DNA from: JBBSAT01 sp044223665
GTDB lineage: Bacteria > Myxococcota_A > Polyangia > Polyangiales > Sandaracinaceae
Reading direction: 5' to 3'
NCBI GenBank assembly: GCA_044223665.1
Contig: JBGALT010000002.1
Location: 62,001 to 126,000, forward strand
Length of the DNA stretch: 64,000 bases
Under the pieces are notes generated by a model. That model was not told the DNA's origin. It did not search any database and saw only the letters and a list, made by a program, of their open reading frames with translations. Each line of letters opens with the position of its first letter. The first letter of the stretch is position 1. Positions 24,915 through 33,214 of the stretch are shown in pieces. The translations under genes and the position numbers were made by a program.

Positions 24915-25340
24915 GCCCGCTGCGGTAGGCAGCGGGCGATCCGGCGGGCGAGTGCCGAGAATGCGCGGGAAATCGCGTCGCGGTGGCGGAGGTGGCGGCG
25001 GGGCGCCGTCACCCCGTCCCGGGGTGAACGTCGTCGGCGCTCGCGGCGACTCCGGTCCAACGCCACGTTCCACGCCGCGAAAGGCTCTCGCACGACGCGG
25101 CTGCCATCACGACTCGGGGGAGCGCGGGGTCCTAGCTGGCGGGCGAAGGGTCGCTCCCGCACGACGCGGCCGGTGAACACTCGATGGGTTGGTTCCCGGG
25201 CTCCGAGGTGGCATTGGGGTGGGCGCTCTGCTTGGGCGATTCTCAGGGTGCCCGCGTGCCGACTCGGTCAGCGGGGACGAGGGCGAGAAAGAGGACGGGG
25301 AAGAGGACGAGAGCGAGGGCGAGGGCGAGGGTCTTTTCCG
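24915..25340. other. Intergenic region without a supported gene
   Basis: No gene is supported in these 426 bp. There is a perfect 7-bp hairpin CACCCCG/CGGGGTG with a TCC loop at 25010-25026, about 100 bp upstream of the Rpn start, and a purine-rich run of GAGGGC/GAGGAC units at about 25277-25331 just past the stop of the next gene. Confidence 0.5.
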
Positions 25341-26672
25341 TCAGAGCCCGTCGAGGGCCCCCATGGGTGTGTCTTCGTAGGGGTCCACGACGAGGTGCTC
25401 GCCGCCGGTCGGCTCGAGCTCGTACACGTGGACGCGGAACGCGCGGGACTCGTCGTAGCGCGCGCGATAGCGGCGCATCGTGTCGTCGTGGTCGCGGGGC
25501 CAGCCGACGGCGACCAGGCCGTCTTCTCGTCGTGCGCGGAGCGCGGCGGCGAGGCGCTCTCGCTGTGCACGCGGCAGCTCTCTCGGGATCGCGTCGACGC
25601 TCGTCGCGTAGTCGGTTCCCCCGCGCTCGAGCAAGAGCGCGGCCTCGAGCAGTGCGTGGAGGTCGTCTCCACCGCGCGGGAAGGTGCTGGCCATCGTGGT
25701 GCCGACGCAGTGGTCCCAGAACACGCTGCGCTCGTCCGGTGCGCTGCCCCAGAGGACCACGATCGCTTCCGTCGGATGGACCGGCGCCTGCAAGAGCGGA
25801 TCGCTCGTCGTGCGGGCCGCGAGGTAGCGCGCTTCTGGGATGCGATCACACGACGGCAGCGCCGGCATCCGTGCGCGCACTGCGCTCTCTTGCGCGTCGC
25901 CACAGAGCAAGCGTGGCGTCGAGACGGTCTCGAGCCCCGCGGTGGCCGCGAGCGTCTCGAGATACGGCACGCACGCGCCGCCGTCGGCCGAGACGTGGAC
26001 CAGCTGCTCGGCGTGCGCGTGATCGTCCAGCGTGACGTGGCCGTCGGCGTCGATCGACACGTGGCGTCGCTCCGTGCTCACGTCGTCGGGGGAGGGCCCG
26101 AATGGCTCCACGACGAGCACCGATGCGTTCTGCGCGTCTCCATCCGGCGCGAGCACGGACGCGAGGTAGGGACGTGCCTCCGGGGCCAGGAGCGCCAGCG
26201 CGTCGGGCGCCTCGAGCGCCACGCGCGGCTGCCGCGTGTCGGCGAGCACGGCTGCGAGCAAGAGCGCGCGGCGGTCGAGGTCGCTGAGCGGCGTCGTCGC
26301 GGGGAGCGCATCCACGACCACCCCGTTCACGAGCGTGGCGCCGAAACGCAACGGCGTGCGCTCCTCTGCGATCCGCGCCTGCCGCCCGGCCGTCACGAGG
26401 ACGATGCCCGCGCTCGTTCGCGCCACGACGTATCCGAGCTGCGTGCCGGAGTCGCACGGGAAGAGGTCGGGGACGAGCCGACGCAGGAGCGCTTCGCGGG
26501 GGTCGCCACAGACGTCGCGGACGTGGGCGTCGGTCGCGATGTCGGCGAGGGAGTCGGGTGGGGAGGACGACGAGGGCGAGGGCGAGGACGAGGACTGTGG
26601 GGTCGTCGTGGCCGGTGGGCTTGCGCCGCACGCGGCGAGGGCCATCCCACACGCCAACCCGATTCCCCGCAT
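25341..26672 (-). CDS. Predicted lipoprotein, unknown function (443 aa)
   Basis: The signal ends in a lipobox, LAAC, with Cys15, followed by a Ser/Pro-rich linker of about 25 residues (SSSSPSPSSSSPPD). The large mature domain has paired Cys (DVCGD, FPCDS; GACVPY, RLLCGD; SCDRIP; DHCVGT) and alternates strands and helices, with no recognised family or catalytic motif. It is transcribed alone. The GA-rich repeat beyond its stop resembles the GAGGGCGAGG run that encodes its own linker at about 26567-26592, so the two may have a common slippage origin. Confidence 0.6.
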   Translation of the reverse strand: MRGIGLACGMALAACGASPPATTTPQSSSSPSPSSSSPPDSLADIATDAHVRDVCGDPREALLRRLVPDLFPCDSGTQLGYVVARTSAGIVLVTAGRQARIAEERTPLRFGATLVNGVVVDALPATTPLSDLDRRALLLAAVLADTRQPRVALEAPDALALLAPEARPYLASVLAPDGDAQNASVLVVEPFGPSPDDVSTERRHVSIDADGHVTLDDHAHAEQLVHVSADGGACVPYLETLAATAGLETVSTPRLLCGDAQESAVRARMPALPSCDRIPEARYLAARTTSDPLLQAPVHPTEAIVVLWGSAPDERSVFWDHCVGTTMASTFPRGGDDLHALLEAALLLERGGTDYATSVDAIPRELPRAQRERLAAALRARREDGLVAVGWPRDHDDTMRRYRARYDESRAFRVHVYELEPTGGEHLVVDPYEDTPMGALDGL

Positions 26673-26898
26673 GCGGGTGAGCGTAGCCCGACGCTCGCGT
26701 CGGGTCCTATCCCGCGATCGGCTCAGAGCGGGCGTAGCCCGCAGCCCAACGACATCGGCGCCGCAGCGCGGCGCGCTGTCTCGGAAGCAGGCGGTGGCGA
26801 TCGAGTGCTGCCGCGGCTCGGCCAGCGCACGACGCGCGGGTCGCCCTCCAGCCTCTTCCCAATCGTCACGTCACGCGACGATTCAGGGACGTAGTAGA

Positions 26899-28581
26899 TC
26901 AGCGCGCGCGGCGCACGACCTGTGGCCCGGAGGTCAGCCACACGGCGTCGCCCGCGGCCCAGCCTTCGGTCTGGTAGTCGAAGAGCGGTGGGGTCGGGAG
27001 CGTCATCGAGCCGTCGAGCTGGCCGACGAAGCCCCAGCCGGTGAGCCAGATCTCGGCGTCCTCGGCGCTCACGGGCTCGCCCGCCGCGACCACGGTCCAG
27101 TCGCCCCGCCCGCTGCCATGCAGGACGCGGACGTCGTTCGAGCGGCCCGCCGCCGGCTGGAGGATCCACAGCGCGTAGCGCGAGCTGCCGCGCGCATCGC
27201 GCGCGTACCAGCCACTCTCCGAAGGAACGACCATCACGAACGCCTCGCCGTCGAGGACGAGCACCCCCTCGCGAGCGACGGCGATCACGCTGCCGTCGTC
27301 GAGCACGTGCACCTGGTCGGGGACGCTCACGTCGCTCGGCACCGCGACGGCACGGAAGCCCCGCTCGGCATCGCCGCGCATCACGCCTTCCATCGTCCTG
27401 AGCCACACCTCGTCGGCCGCTCCCTCCACGCCACGCACGAACGAGCCGACCGTGACGGCCGACCAGCGGGCACCGTCGTAGTGCTCGAGCGATCCGTCCT
27501 CGCGCGCGCGGTACACGTCGCTCGGCGAGCGGCCCCACGCCGCACGGGCCTCGCCGCCAGCCCAGAGCGCGGTCGGCATCGTGCCCCACGCCTCCGCGCT
27601 CGACGTCTCGTCGTAGGGCGTCGCGATGGTCGGCTGGAACATCTCTGCCGTGGGCAAGCGCGACTGTGAGAAGAAGATGCGTCCCGCGCCCCACGCCCAC
27701 GTGTGCGACTCGTCGAGACGGAACGCGCCCTCGATCGCCATCGTCCAAGGCACGCGGACCCACTGGGAGCCGTCGTAGAACGCGTACTCGCCGACGCCGA
27801 GATCCTGCGGATACTCCGGGCCGTACGTCGGCACCCAGCTCGCGCCGTCCCACGCGAACGCGCCGCTGGCGCTCACCACGACGCGGCCGTCGCGGCCGAT
27901 CGTGAGCGAAGGGAACCAGCCCTGGTCGGGGATCGGCGCGCCGACGAGCTGCCACGCGCTCCCGTCCCAGCGGCGCACTTCGACGTTCTCCACCGTGCCG
28001 CTCGCGTCGCACGTCAGGCCCGCGGTCCACACTTCGCCAGCGGGAAGCGCGAAGTCACCACCGAGGCAGAAGGCATACGGTGGGATCGGCTCGCTCCACC
28101 CGCTCGCGTCGTGACGCAACAGATGGGCGCCCGAGGTCGCGCCGTGGCCGCTCGGATCACCGCCCGCGATCGCCCAGGCCGAGCCGTCGGCCGCGCCGCG
28201 AACGCGCGCGGGGGGGGCGGCCGACGGCGCCTCGGTCCACGCGCTCCCGTCCCAGTGCCACGCGCTGCCCATCTCGTCGCTCGCCCACGCGTCCTCTTCG
28301 CTCGCGCTCCAAGCGCTGGTGAACGAGCGCGTCGTCGGCCGCGGCGTCGCGCTCCACGCGCCCTCGGCCTCGTCCCAGCGCAGGTACGTCCCCTCGGCGC
28401 CGTAGGCGATCACGACGCGGCGCGCGACGTCGCCCTCGACCACGATCGGGCGGCCGCGCATCCAGCACCACGCATCGCCCGTGCACTCGGTGCTCTCGGT
28501 CACGGAGGGCGCGGGCGCGATCGGCCCGGCGCAGGCGATCGAGAGAGAGGCGAGAGACATCCAAGCGTGTCGGCGCAGCAT
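26899..28581 (-). CDS. Lipoprotein with repeated WDGS-type motifs, probable beta-propeller
   Basis: The 560-residue product has a lipobox, LSIAC, with Cys17, then a CTGDAWCW disulfide loop. The rest is a chain of repeats centred on HWDGSAW, RWDGSAWQLVG, AWDGASWVP, YDGSQWVRVP and HYDGARWSAV, about 50-60 residues apart, as in Kelch-like or BNR-like propellers where a strand ends in W-[DN]-G. Such proteins usually bind ligands or partners at the cell surface. The internal ATG is chosen because the upstream part of the frame overlaps the divergent peptidase gene. No enzyme motif is visible. Confidence 0.7.
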   Translation of the reverse strand: MLRRHAWMSLASLSIACAGPIAPAPSVTESTECTGDAWCWMRGRPIVVEGDVARRVVIAYGAEGTYLRWDEAEGAWSATPRPTTRSFTSAWSASEEDAWASDEMGSAWHWDGSAWTEAPSAAPPARVRGAADGSAWAIAGGDPSGHGATSGAHLLRHDASGWSEPIPPYAFCLGGDFALPAGEVWTAGLTCDASGTVENVEVRRWDGSAWQLVGAPIPDQGWFPSLTIGRDGRVVVSASGAFAWDGASWVPTYGPEYPQDLGVGEYAFYDGSQWVRVPWTMAIEGAFRLDESHTWAWGAGRIFFSQSRLPTAEMFQPTIATPYDETSSAEAWGTMPTALWAGGEARAAWGRSPSDVYRAREDGSLEHYDGARWSAVTVGSFVRGVEGAADEVWLRTMEGVMRGDAERGFRAVAVPSDVSVPDQVHVLDDGSVIAVAREGVLVLDGEAFVMVVPSESGWYARDARGSSRYALWILQPAAGRSNDVRVLHGSGRGDWTVVAAGEPVSAEDAEIWLTGWGFVGQLDGSMTLPTPPLFDYQTEGWAAGDAVWLTSGPQVVRRAR

Positions 28582-28693
28582 GTCCTCGGTGTACGCCGCG
28601 CCGCGCGCGTGCGGAATGCCCGGCGCTGCCCGAGACCCGTGCATCGATGCACAGGTCGGGAATGCGCGGGGAGCGGCCGCGGTTTCGCGCGGG

Positions 28694-29449
28694 ATGAAGC
28701 TCGCGCGTGCACGGGCGCTCGGCATGCGCGCCCTCGTCTCCGTGATCGCGCTCGCGGCCGCGTACGTCGCCTTGCTCGTGTTTCCGTCGCCGCTCTTCGC
28801 GCATGCGCGCACGGGGCGCTTCCTCACCGTGCACGCCGACGCGCCGATCCCCGCGAGCGCCGACGCGGTGATCGCCGACGCGGAGGCGCGGGTGGAGCGC
28901 TCGGCGCTCTTCGTGCCCGGCGCCTCCCACGACGTGTACGTCTGTCAGTCGTCCTGGCGCTGGCGTCTGGTGTCCAATCGCGCCTTCGGGTCCGGCGCCT
29001 TCGCGATGGCGCCCATCGGGCGCTCGGTGTTCACGCGGCCCGCGCACTTCGATCGCGATCGCCTGGTCGGCCCCTCCGGGCACGAGACGCCCGGCGAGCG
29101 CACCCTCGCGTACTTCCTCGCCCACGAGATCACCCACACGCTCACCGCCGACCGCATGGGCCTGGCGTTCTTCGAGCTGCCGGCCTGGGTGCGCGAGGGC
29201 TACGCGGACTACGTCGGTCGCGGCCCGGCCTTCGACTACGAGGGCACGCGCGCGCTCTTGCTCGCCGGCGACCGCACGCTCGATCCCGCCGCGAGTGGCC
29301 TCTATCTCCGCTACGTGCTGCTCGTCGCGCACCTGCTCGACCGCGAGGGCTGGCCGGTCGAGGCCCTCCTCGCTCGCCCGCCCGCCCGCGTCGTGCTCGA
29401 AGCGCGCGTCCGCGAGGGGCGAATCTCTCCTTACGAGCCCGCGCCCTAG
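28694..29449 (+). CDS. Membrane-anchored zinc-metallopeptidase-like protein
   Basis: The 251-residue product has an N-terminal hydrophobic segment (ALVSVIALAAAYVALLVF), probably a signal anchor. It contains a zinc-site motif AHEITH at about residues 144-149, with a Glu in VREGYADYVG about 25 residues later that could be the third ligand, as in gluzincins (peptidase MA-like). A Cys (YVCQSSWRW) is present. The start ATG follows GCGGG in the 5' sequence, and the gene is divergent from the propeller lipoprotein. The stop TAG is the TAG inside the CTAGTAC end of the adjoining small element. Confidence 0.7.
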   Translation: MKLARARALGMRALVSVIALAAAYVALLVFPSPLFAHARTGRFLTVHADAPIPASADAVIADAEARVERSALFVPGASHDVYVCQSSWRWRLVSNRAFGSGAFAMAPIGRSVFTRPAHFDRDRLVGPSGHETPGERTLAYFLAHEITHTLTADRMGLAFFELPAWVREGYADYVGRGPAFDYEGTRALLLAGDRTLDPAASGLYLRYVLLVAHLLDREGWPVEALLARPPARVVLEARVREGRISPYEPAP

Positions 29450-29658
29450 TACCGCTGCCCGGAAGTGCGATCCGCACTTCCGGGCGAGGGACGGGTGGGA
29501 GTCCGAGGAGGGGGCCCGCGGCCCTTCCTCGGTGGGGGGCCCGCGGGGAGGGCACGAGCTTGCGCATGCAAGCGAAGCGGCCCTCCCCGCGAAGTACCGC
29601 GGAACGGAAGTTCGGGCCGCAGCGCAATGCGGCTCGAACTTCTGATCCGGGGTACTAG
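29446..29658. mobile_element. CTAGTAC-bounded MITE-like element, copy 1
   Basis: The 213-bp element is framed by CTAGTACC (29446-29453) and GGTACTAG (29651-29658). Just inside the left end is a perfect 13-bp hairpin GCCCGGAAGTGCG-ATC-CGCACTTCCGGGC (29457-29485). Inside the right end is a 15-bp stem with one mismatch (29607-29621/29628-29642). The middle (29492-29570) is nearly identical to 60968-61044 in copy 2. It encodes no protein. The first hairpin, directly after a stop codon, could also act as a terminator. Confidence 0.75.
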
Positions 29659-29810
29659 GCAACGGCCTGGATCGTACTTGACCCCCGGCCCTGAAATCCC
29701 GTTAGAATCCCGCTCGCGGGAGGGCTTCGCGCTCTCTCGTCGACCGCGCGCGTGTGCTCGCGGGACCGGCACCTCGACGACTCCGAGTCGAGATGGAGCG
29801 AGGACGAGGA

Positions 29811-31808
29811 ATGTTCGCAGTCGTCATCACCGAAAAGGGTGGCTCCCAGCGCAAGCTCGACTTCGACAAGACCGAAGTGACGATCGGCCGCGTCCAGGGC
29901 AACGACATCATCCTGCCCAAGGGAAACGTCAGTAAGCGGCACTCGCGCATCGTCCTCAAGGACAACCGCTTCATCGTCGTCGACCTCAAGAGCACCAACG
30001 GCACGTACGTCAACGGCCGCAAGATCACCTCGCCGCTCGTCGTGAAGGCGGGAGACAAGATCTACATCGGCGACTTCATCATCACGCTCGAAGAGCCCGC
30101 CGGCGGCGCCGTCGCTGCGAGTGGGGGCGGGGCGCCGGCAGCGATGCCGCCCTCGCCGATGAGCGCGCCTCCCGCGGGCGGCGGCTTCGGAGCCCCGCAG
30201 CAGCCCGGTGGCGGGTTCGGAACGGCGCCCGCCGGAGGCGGGTTCGGTGGTGGAGGTCCGCCGCCGCTCGCCGGAGGCGGGATGGGCGGGCCGCCGCCGA
30301 TGCCGACCGCGGGGGGCATGGGCCCGCCGCCCTTGAGCCCGATGGGCGGCGGCATGGGCGCGCCGATCTCGGGAGGTGGAATGGGCGCGGAGCCGCGACC
30401 GCCGGCGCGATCGGCGCCGCCGCCGCCGCGTCCGATGGGCGGAGGTTTCGGCGCGCCGGCTCCCGTCGCCGCGCCCGCGCCGCCGCCGCTGCCGCGCAAC
30501 GAGCAGCCTCCGTCGGAGCCGCCGCCGATGCCCGCGGGCGCCGATCGCTTCGCGCTCGACGAGGAGCCCGCCGAGGAGACCGCCGCGCCCTCGCCGCGCG
30601 TCGTCATGCCGGCTCCCCGCCCGAGCCCGAGCGGCCCCGTCGCGACCGGCCCGTCGCCGATGGCGGCCCGCGCCGAGCCGCCGCCGCCGATGCGCGCCGA
30701 AGCACCGCCCCCGGCGCGTGCGGCCGAGCCGCCGCGACCGGAGCCCATGCGCGCCGCGCCCGAGCCGGTGCGTGCCGCCGAGCCTGCCCGTGGCCCCGAC
30801 ACCGCGCGGCCGATCCTGGGCGGCGCCGCCGCCGCCCCGGCCGACGTCGTCCACGAGTTCCGCACGATCGAGCTCGGCCCCGAGGGCATGGGCCCGCTGG
30901 GCGCGTTGCTCGAAGAGGTCGGCGTCCTCGAGATCGTCGTCGAGGGCACCAACGTCCTCGTCGACCGCGGCAGCGGTCTGGCCGCGTCCGGCCAGCGCTT
31001 CACGAGCGCGGACTCCGTCACGCGTGTCGCGCGTCATCTGCTCTCCCGCGCCCGCGTGAACCTCGACGGTGCGCACCCGGTCGCCGAAGCGACGCTGCCC
31101 GACGGCACGCACATCCTCGCGATCCTGCCGCCGGTCGCGGTCGGTGGCGCGCTCGTGGAGATCCGTCGGGTGGGTCGCCCGGGGCCCTCGGGCGAGTCGC
31201 TCGTCTCGTCGGGCATGCTCTCGGCCGACATGCTCCGCGCGCTGCGCTCGGCGATCGCCGTTCGCCGCAACATCGTGGTGATCGGTCCCTCGGATGCCGG
31301 CGTCTCGCAGCTCGTGAGCGCGCTGGCGGCGATGGGCGGCTCGGACGAGCGCCTGCTCGTCGTCGAGGCGACCAGCGAGCTGCCGATCGCGAACCCGCGG
31401 GCGGTGCGCTTGGCGGCCGCCGGAACCAGCTTCGCGGATCTGCTCACGCGCGCGAGCCGGCTCCGCGCCGACCGAGTGGTCGTGGACGGAGTGCGGGGCG
31501 GCGAGGCGCGCGAAGCGCTGGTGCTGGCCGCCTCGCGCGGCGCCGGGACGATCGTCGGCGTGCGCGCCGCGGCCGGCAACGCCGTTCTCGAGCACCTCGA
31601 GGCGCTGGCGTCGCTGGCCGGCGGCCGCGACGGCGTCGGTGCGCTCGTGCAGAGCTCGGTCCACCTCGTGGTCCGTCTCGCGCGCAGCGCGGACGGCTCG
31701 CGCCGCGTCGAGTCGATCGCCGAGGTCGGTGCCAGTGGCCTCACCGAGCTCTTCGAGCACGGCGAAGGCGGCTTCGCGAGCACCGGGCAGCCCCCGTCGT
31801 TCGCCTGA
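29811..31808 (+). CDS. FHA domain fused to a degenerate CpaF-like secretion ATPase
   Basis: The 665-residue product has three parts. Residues about 20-95 are an FHA phosphothreonine-binding domain with VTIGRVQGNDIIL, SKRHSRIVL and STNGTYVNG intact. Residues about 100-350 are a Gly/Pro/Met-rich linker. The rest aligns with CpaF/TadA-type ATPases (LLEEVGVLEIVVEGTNVLVDRG, VTRVARHLLSRARVNLDGAHPVAEATLPDG). However, the Walker A position reads GPSDAGVSQ, with no Lys-Thr/Ser, and the Walker B/Glu region is RVVVDGVRGGEA instead of RI-GEVRG-EA. It is probably a non-hydrolysing, phosphorylation-dependent scaffold. The ATG at 29811 follows AGGACGAGGA, a good ribosome binding site. Confidence 0.85.
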   Translation: MFAVVITEKGGSQRKLDFDKTEVTIGRVQGNDIILPKGNVSKRHSRIVLKDNRFIVVDLKSTNGTYVNGRKITSPLVVKAGDKIYIGDFIITLEEPAGGAVAASGGGAPAAMPPSPMSAPPAGGGFGAPQQPGGGFGTAPAGGGFGGGGPPPLAGGGMGGPPPMPTAGGMGPPPLSPMGGGMGAPISGGGMGAEPRPPARSAPPPPRPMGGGFGAPAPVAAPAPPPLPRNEQPPSEPPPMPAGADRFALDEEPAEETAAPSPRVVMPAPRPSPSGPVATGPSPMAARAEPPPPMRAEAPPPARAAEPPRPEPMRAAPEPVRAAEPARGPDTARPILGGAAAAPADVVHEFRTIELGPEGMGPLGALLEEVGVLEIVVEGTNVLVDRGSGLAASGQRFTSADSVTRVARHLLSRARVNLDGAHPVAEATLPDGTHILAILPPVAVGGALVEIRRVGRPGPSGESLVSSGMLSADMLRALRSAIAVRRNIVVIGPSDAGVSQLVSALAAMGGSDERLLVVEATSELPIANPRAVRLAAAGTSFADLLTRASRLRADRVVVDGVRGGEAREALVLAASRGAGTIVGVRAAAGNAVLEHLEALASLAGGRDGVGALVQSSVHLVVRLARSADGSRRVESIAEVGASGLTELFEHGEGGFASTGQPPSFA

Positions 31809-31926
31809 TCGATCCCGTCCCCATGGCGTGCGCGGGCGAGCCTCGCCCGCGATGCGCGTGCGATCCCGCGCTGGGCTCGTCCGCCGGCCGATCCACCGCG
31901 GCTTGCCCGAGCCCCGGACCGGCTCC

Positions 31927-32517
31927 ATGTCCGCTTCGATGACCTCGCACGACGACGCGATGCGCGCGGCGATCGCCGAGGCCGAGCGCGCGCGCGGCAA
32001 GACGGGCGACAATCCCTGGGTCGGCTGCGTGATCGTCGACGGCCACGGCCAGATCGTCGCCCGCGGGCACACCCAGGGTCCGGGCGAAGACCACGCCGAG
32101 ATCGTCGCGATGCAGGACGCCGTGCGCCTCGGCATCTCGCTCGCGGAAGCGACCCTCTACTCGACCCTCGAGCCCTGCGCGTTCCACGGCCGCACGCCCG
32201 CGTGCGCGAAGGCCATCGTGACGCGCGGTGTGCGCCGGGTCGTCACCGGCATCCTCGATCCGAACCCACGCGTCGACGGCGTCGGGCTCTCGATGCTGCG
32301 CGAGGCCGGCGTCGAGGTGGTCCCGGACGTGTGCGCCGCCGAGATCACGCGGCAGCTCGCGCCGTGGATCTTCCGGTTCCATCCGCACGAGCCGGCCCGC
32401 TTCGCCGCGGGCGTCGCCGAGCCCGAGCGGATGGCGATCCTCACCGCGCGCTACGGCGTCTCGGAAGCCGAGGTCCGCGAGGTGCTCGTGCGCGGGGGCT
32501 TCAGCCCGGGATCGTGA
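31927..32517 (+). CDS. RibD-like pyrimidine deaminase domain protein
   Basis: The 196-residue product matches the N-terminal deaminase of RibD: DNPWVGCVIVDGHGQIVARG, the zinc ligand and catalytic pair in DHAEIVAM, and PCAFHGRTPACAKAIVTRGVRRVVTGILDPNPRV, with the two zinc-binding Cys. RibD deaminates the 2,5-diamino-6-ribosylaminopyrimidinone phosphate in riboflavin synthesis. The reductase domain is missing; instead there are about 40 extra residues (AAEITRQLAPWIFRFHPHEP) with no clear fold. It may be a stand-alone deaminase for flavin or a related pteridine pathway. The next gene, on the opposite strand, is an FMN-type protein. Confidence 0.85.
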   Translation: MSASMTSHDDAMRAAIAEAERARGKTGDNPWVGCVIVDGHGQIVARGHTQGPGEDHAEIVAMQDAVRLGISLAEATLYSTLEPCAFHGRTPACAKAIVTRGVRRVVTGILDPNPRVDGVGLSMLREAGVEVVPDVCAAEITRQLAPWIFRFHPHEPARFAAGVAEPERMAILTARYGVSEAEVREVLVRGGFSPGS

Positions 32518-33148
32518 CGATCGGCCCCGCGAGCGAGGCGTCCACGTCGGGCTCGGCGATCGGCGCGCCCGCCACCAGGCGCACGGGCACCACGCCGGAC
32601 CAGCACGGGTGCAGGCGATCCTGGCCGAGATCGAGCGGGCCGCCCGCGCGGATCTTGGCCGAGGCGTGCCCGATCTCGATCGCGAGGACCTGCGTCACGT
32701 CGAGCTCCCACTCGGCCGGCATGCGCGTCGCGAGGCTCCGCCCCTGCGCCATGCGGTCGACCAGGAGCGTCATCGCGTGCTGCTTCTCCTCGCGCGCCGT
32801 GACGAGGCGCGCGCCGCCCACGACGACGACGGAGCGGTAGTTCATCGAGTGGTGGAACGCCGTGCGCGCGAGCACGAGCCCGTCGAGCAGCATCACCGAG
32901 ACCGAGAAGGGTGCACCCGCGGCGAGGGCGGCGAGCGAGCGATTCGCGCGCGCTCCGTGCACGTAGAGGATCTCGCCGCTGCGCGCGTAGGCCGTGGGCA
33001 TGGAGAAGGGCACGCCCTCGTGCACGTACGCGAGGTGGCAGACGAGGGCCTCGTCGAGGATGGCGTGGACCACGTCGCGGTCGTAGCTCCCGCGCTCGGG
33101 GTGGCGGCGGAGCTCGGTCGCGGGGGTCGTCTCGTAGCGCTCGGTCAT
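32501..33148 (-). CDS. Pyridoxamine 5'-phosphate oxidase-like FMN-binding protein
   Basis: The 215-residue product has the split-barrel fold pattern of the PNPOx-like flavin-nucleotide-binding family: RGSYDRDVVHAILDEALVCHLAYVHEGVPFSMPTAYAR, GARANRSLAALAAGAPFSVSVMLLDGLVLAR and MNYRSVVVVGGARLVTAREEK. Members bind FMN, F420 or heme and often act as reductases. The start at 33148 (MTERYETTPATELRRHPERGS) is preferred to the ATG 12 bases upstream. It is divergent from a MocR-type regulator with a shared operator-like region, a common arrangement for vitamin B6 or amino-acid genes. Its 3' end overlaps the deaminase gene by 17 bp. Confidence 0.8.
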   Translation of the reverse strand: MTERYETTPATELRRHPERGSYDRDVVHAILDEALVCHLAYVHEGVPFSMPTAYARSGEILYVHGARANRSLAALAAGAPFSVSVMLLDGLVLARTAFHHSMNYRSVVVVGGARLVTAREEKQHAMTLLVDRMAQGRSLATRMPAEWELDVTQVLAIEIGHASAKIRAGGPLDLGQDRLHPCWSGVVPVRLVAGAPIAEPDVDASLAGPIVTIPG

Positions 33149-33167
33149 GGGAACGAACATGACGGTG

Positions 33168-33214
33168 ACTGGAGGGACGAAACCATCCAGAATGCTCGAA
33201 GAAGGCACTCCAGT
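33168..33214. promoter_or_regulatory. Operator-like inverted repeat between PNPOx-like and MocR genes
   Basis: ACTGGAG (33168-33174) and CTCCAGT (33208-33214) form a perfect 7-bp dyad separated by 33 bp, with a further related site CATCCAG at 33184-33190. MocR/PdxR proteins typically bind such spaced half-sites between divergent genes. The right arm ends at the first base of the proposed TTG start of the regulator. Confidence 0.45.

Noticed and set aside
22770..26894. A 1374-codon + frame across the Hsp70 3' end, the Rpn gene and a lipoprotein gene
   Set aside because: It crosses genes on both strands and lacks any recognisable domain; Rpn and Hsp70 motifs lie in other frames.
29655..32135. 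An 826-codon minus-strand frame opposite the FHA/CpaF-like gene
   Set aside because: The + strand frame has intact FHA motifs and a ribosome binding site; the antisense product lacks any domain.
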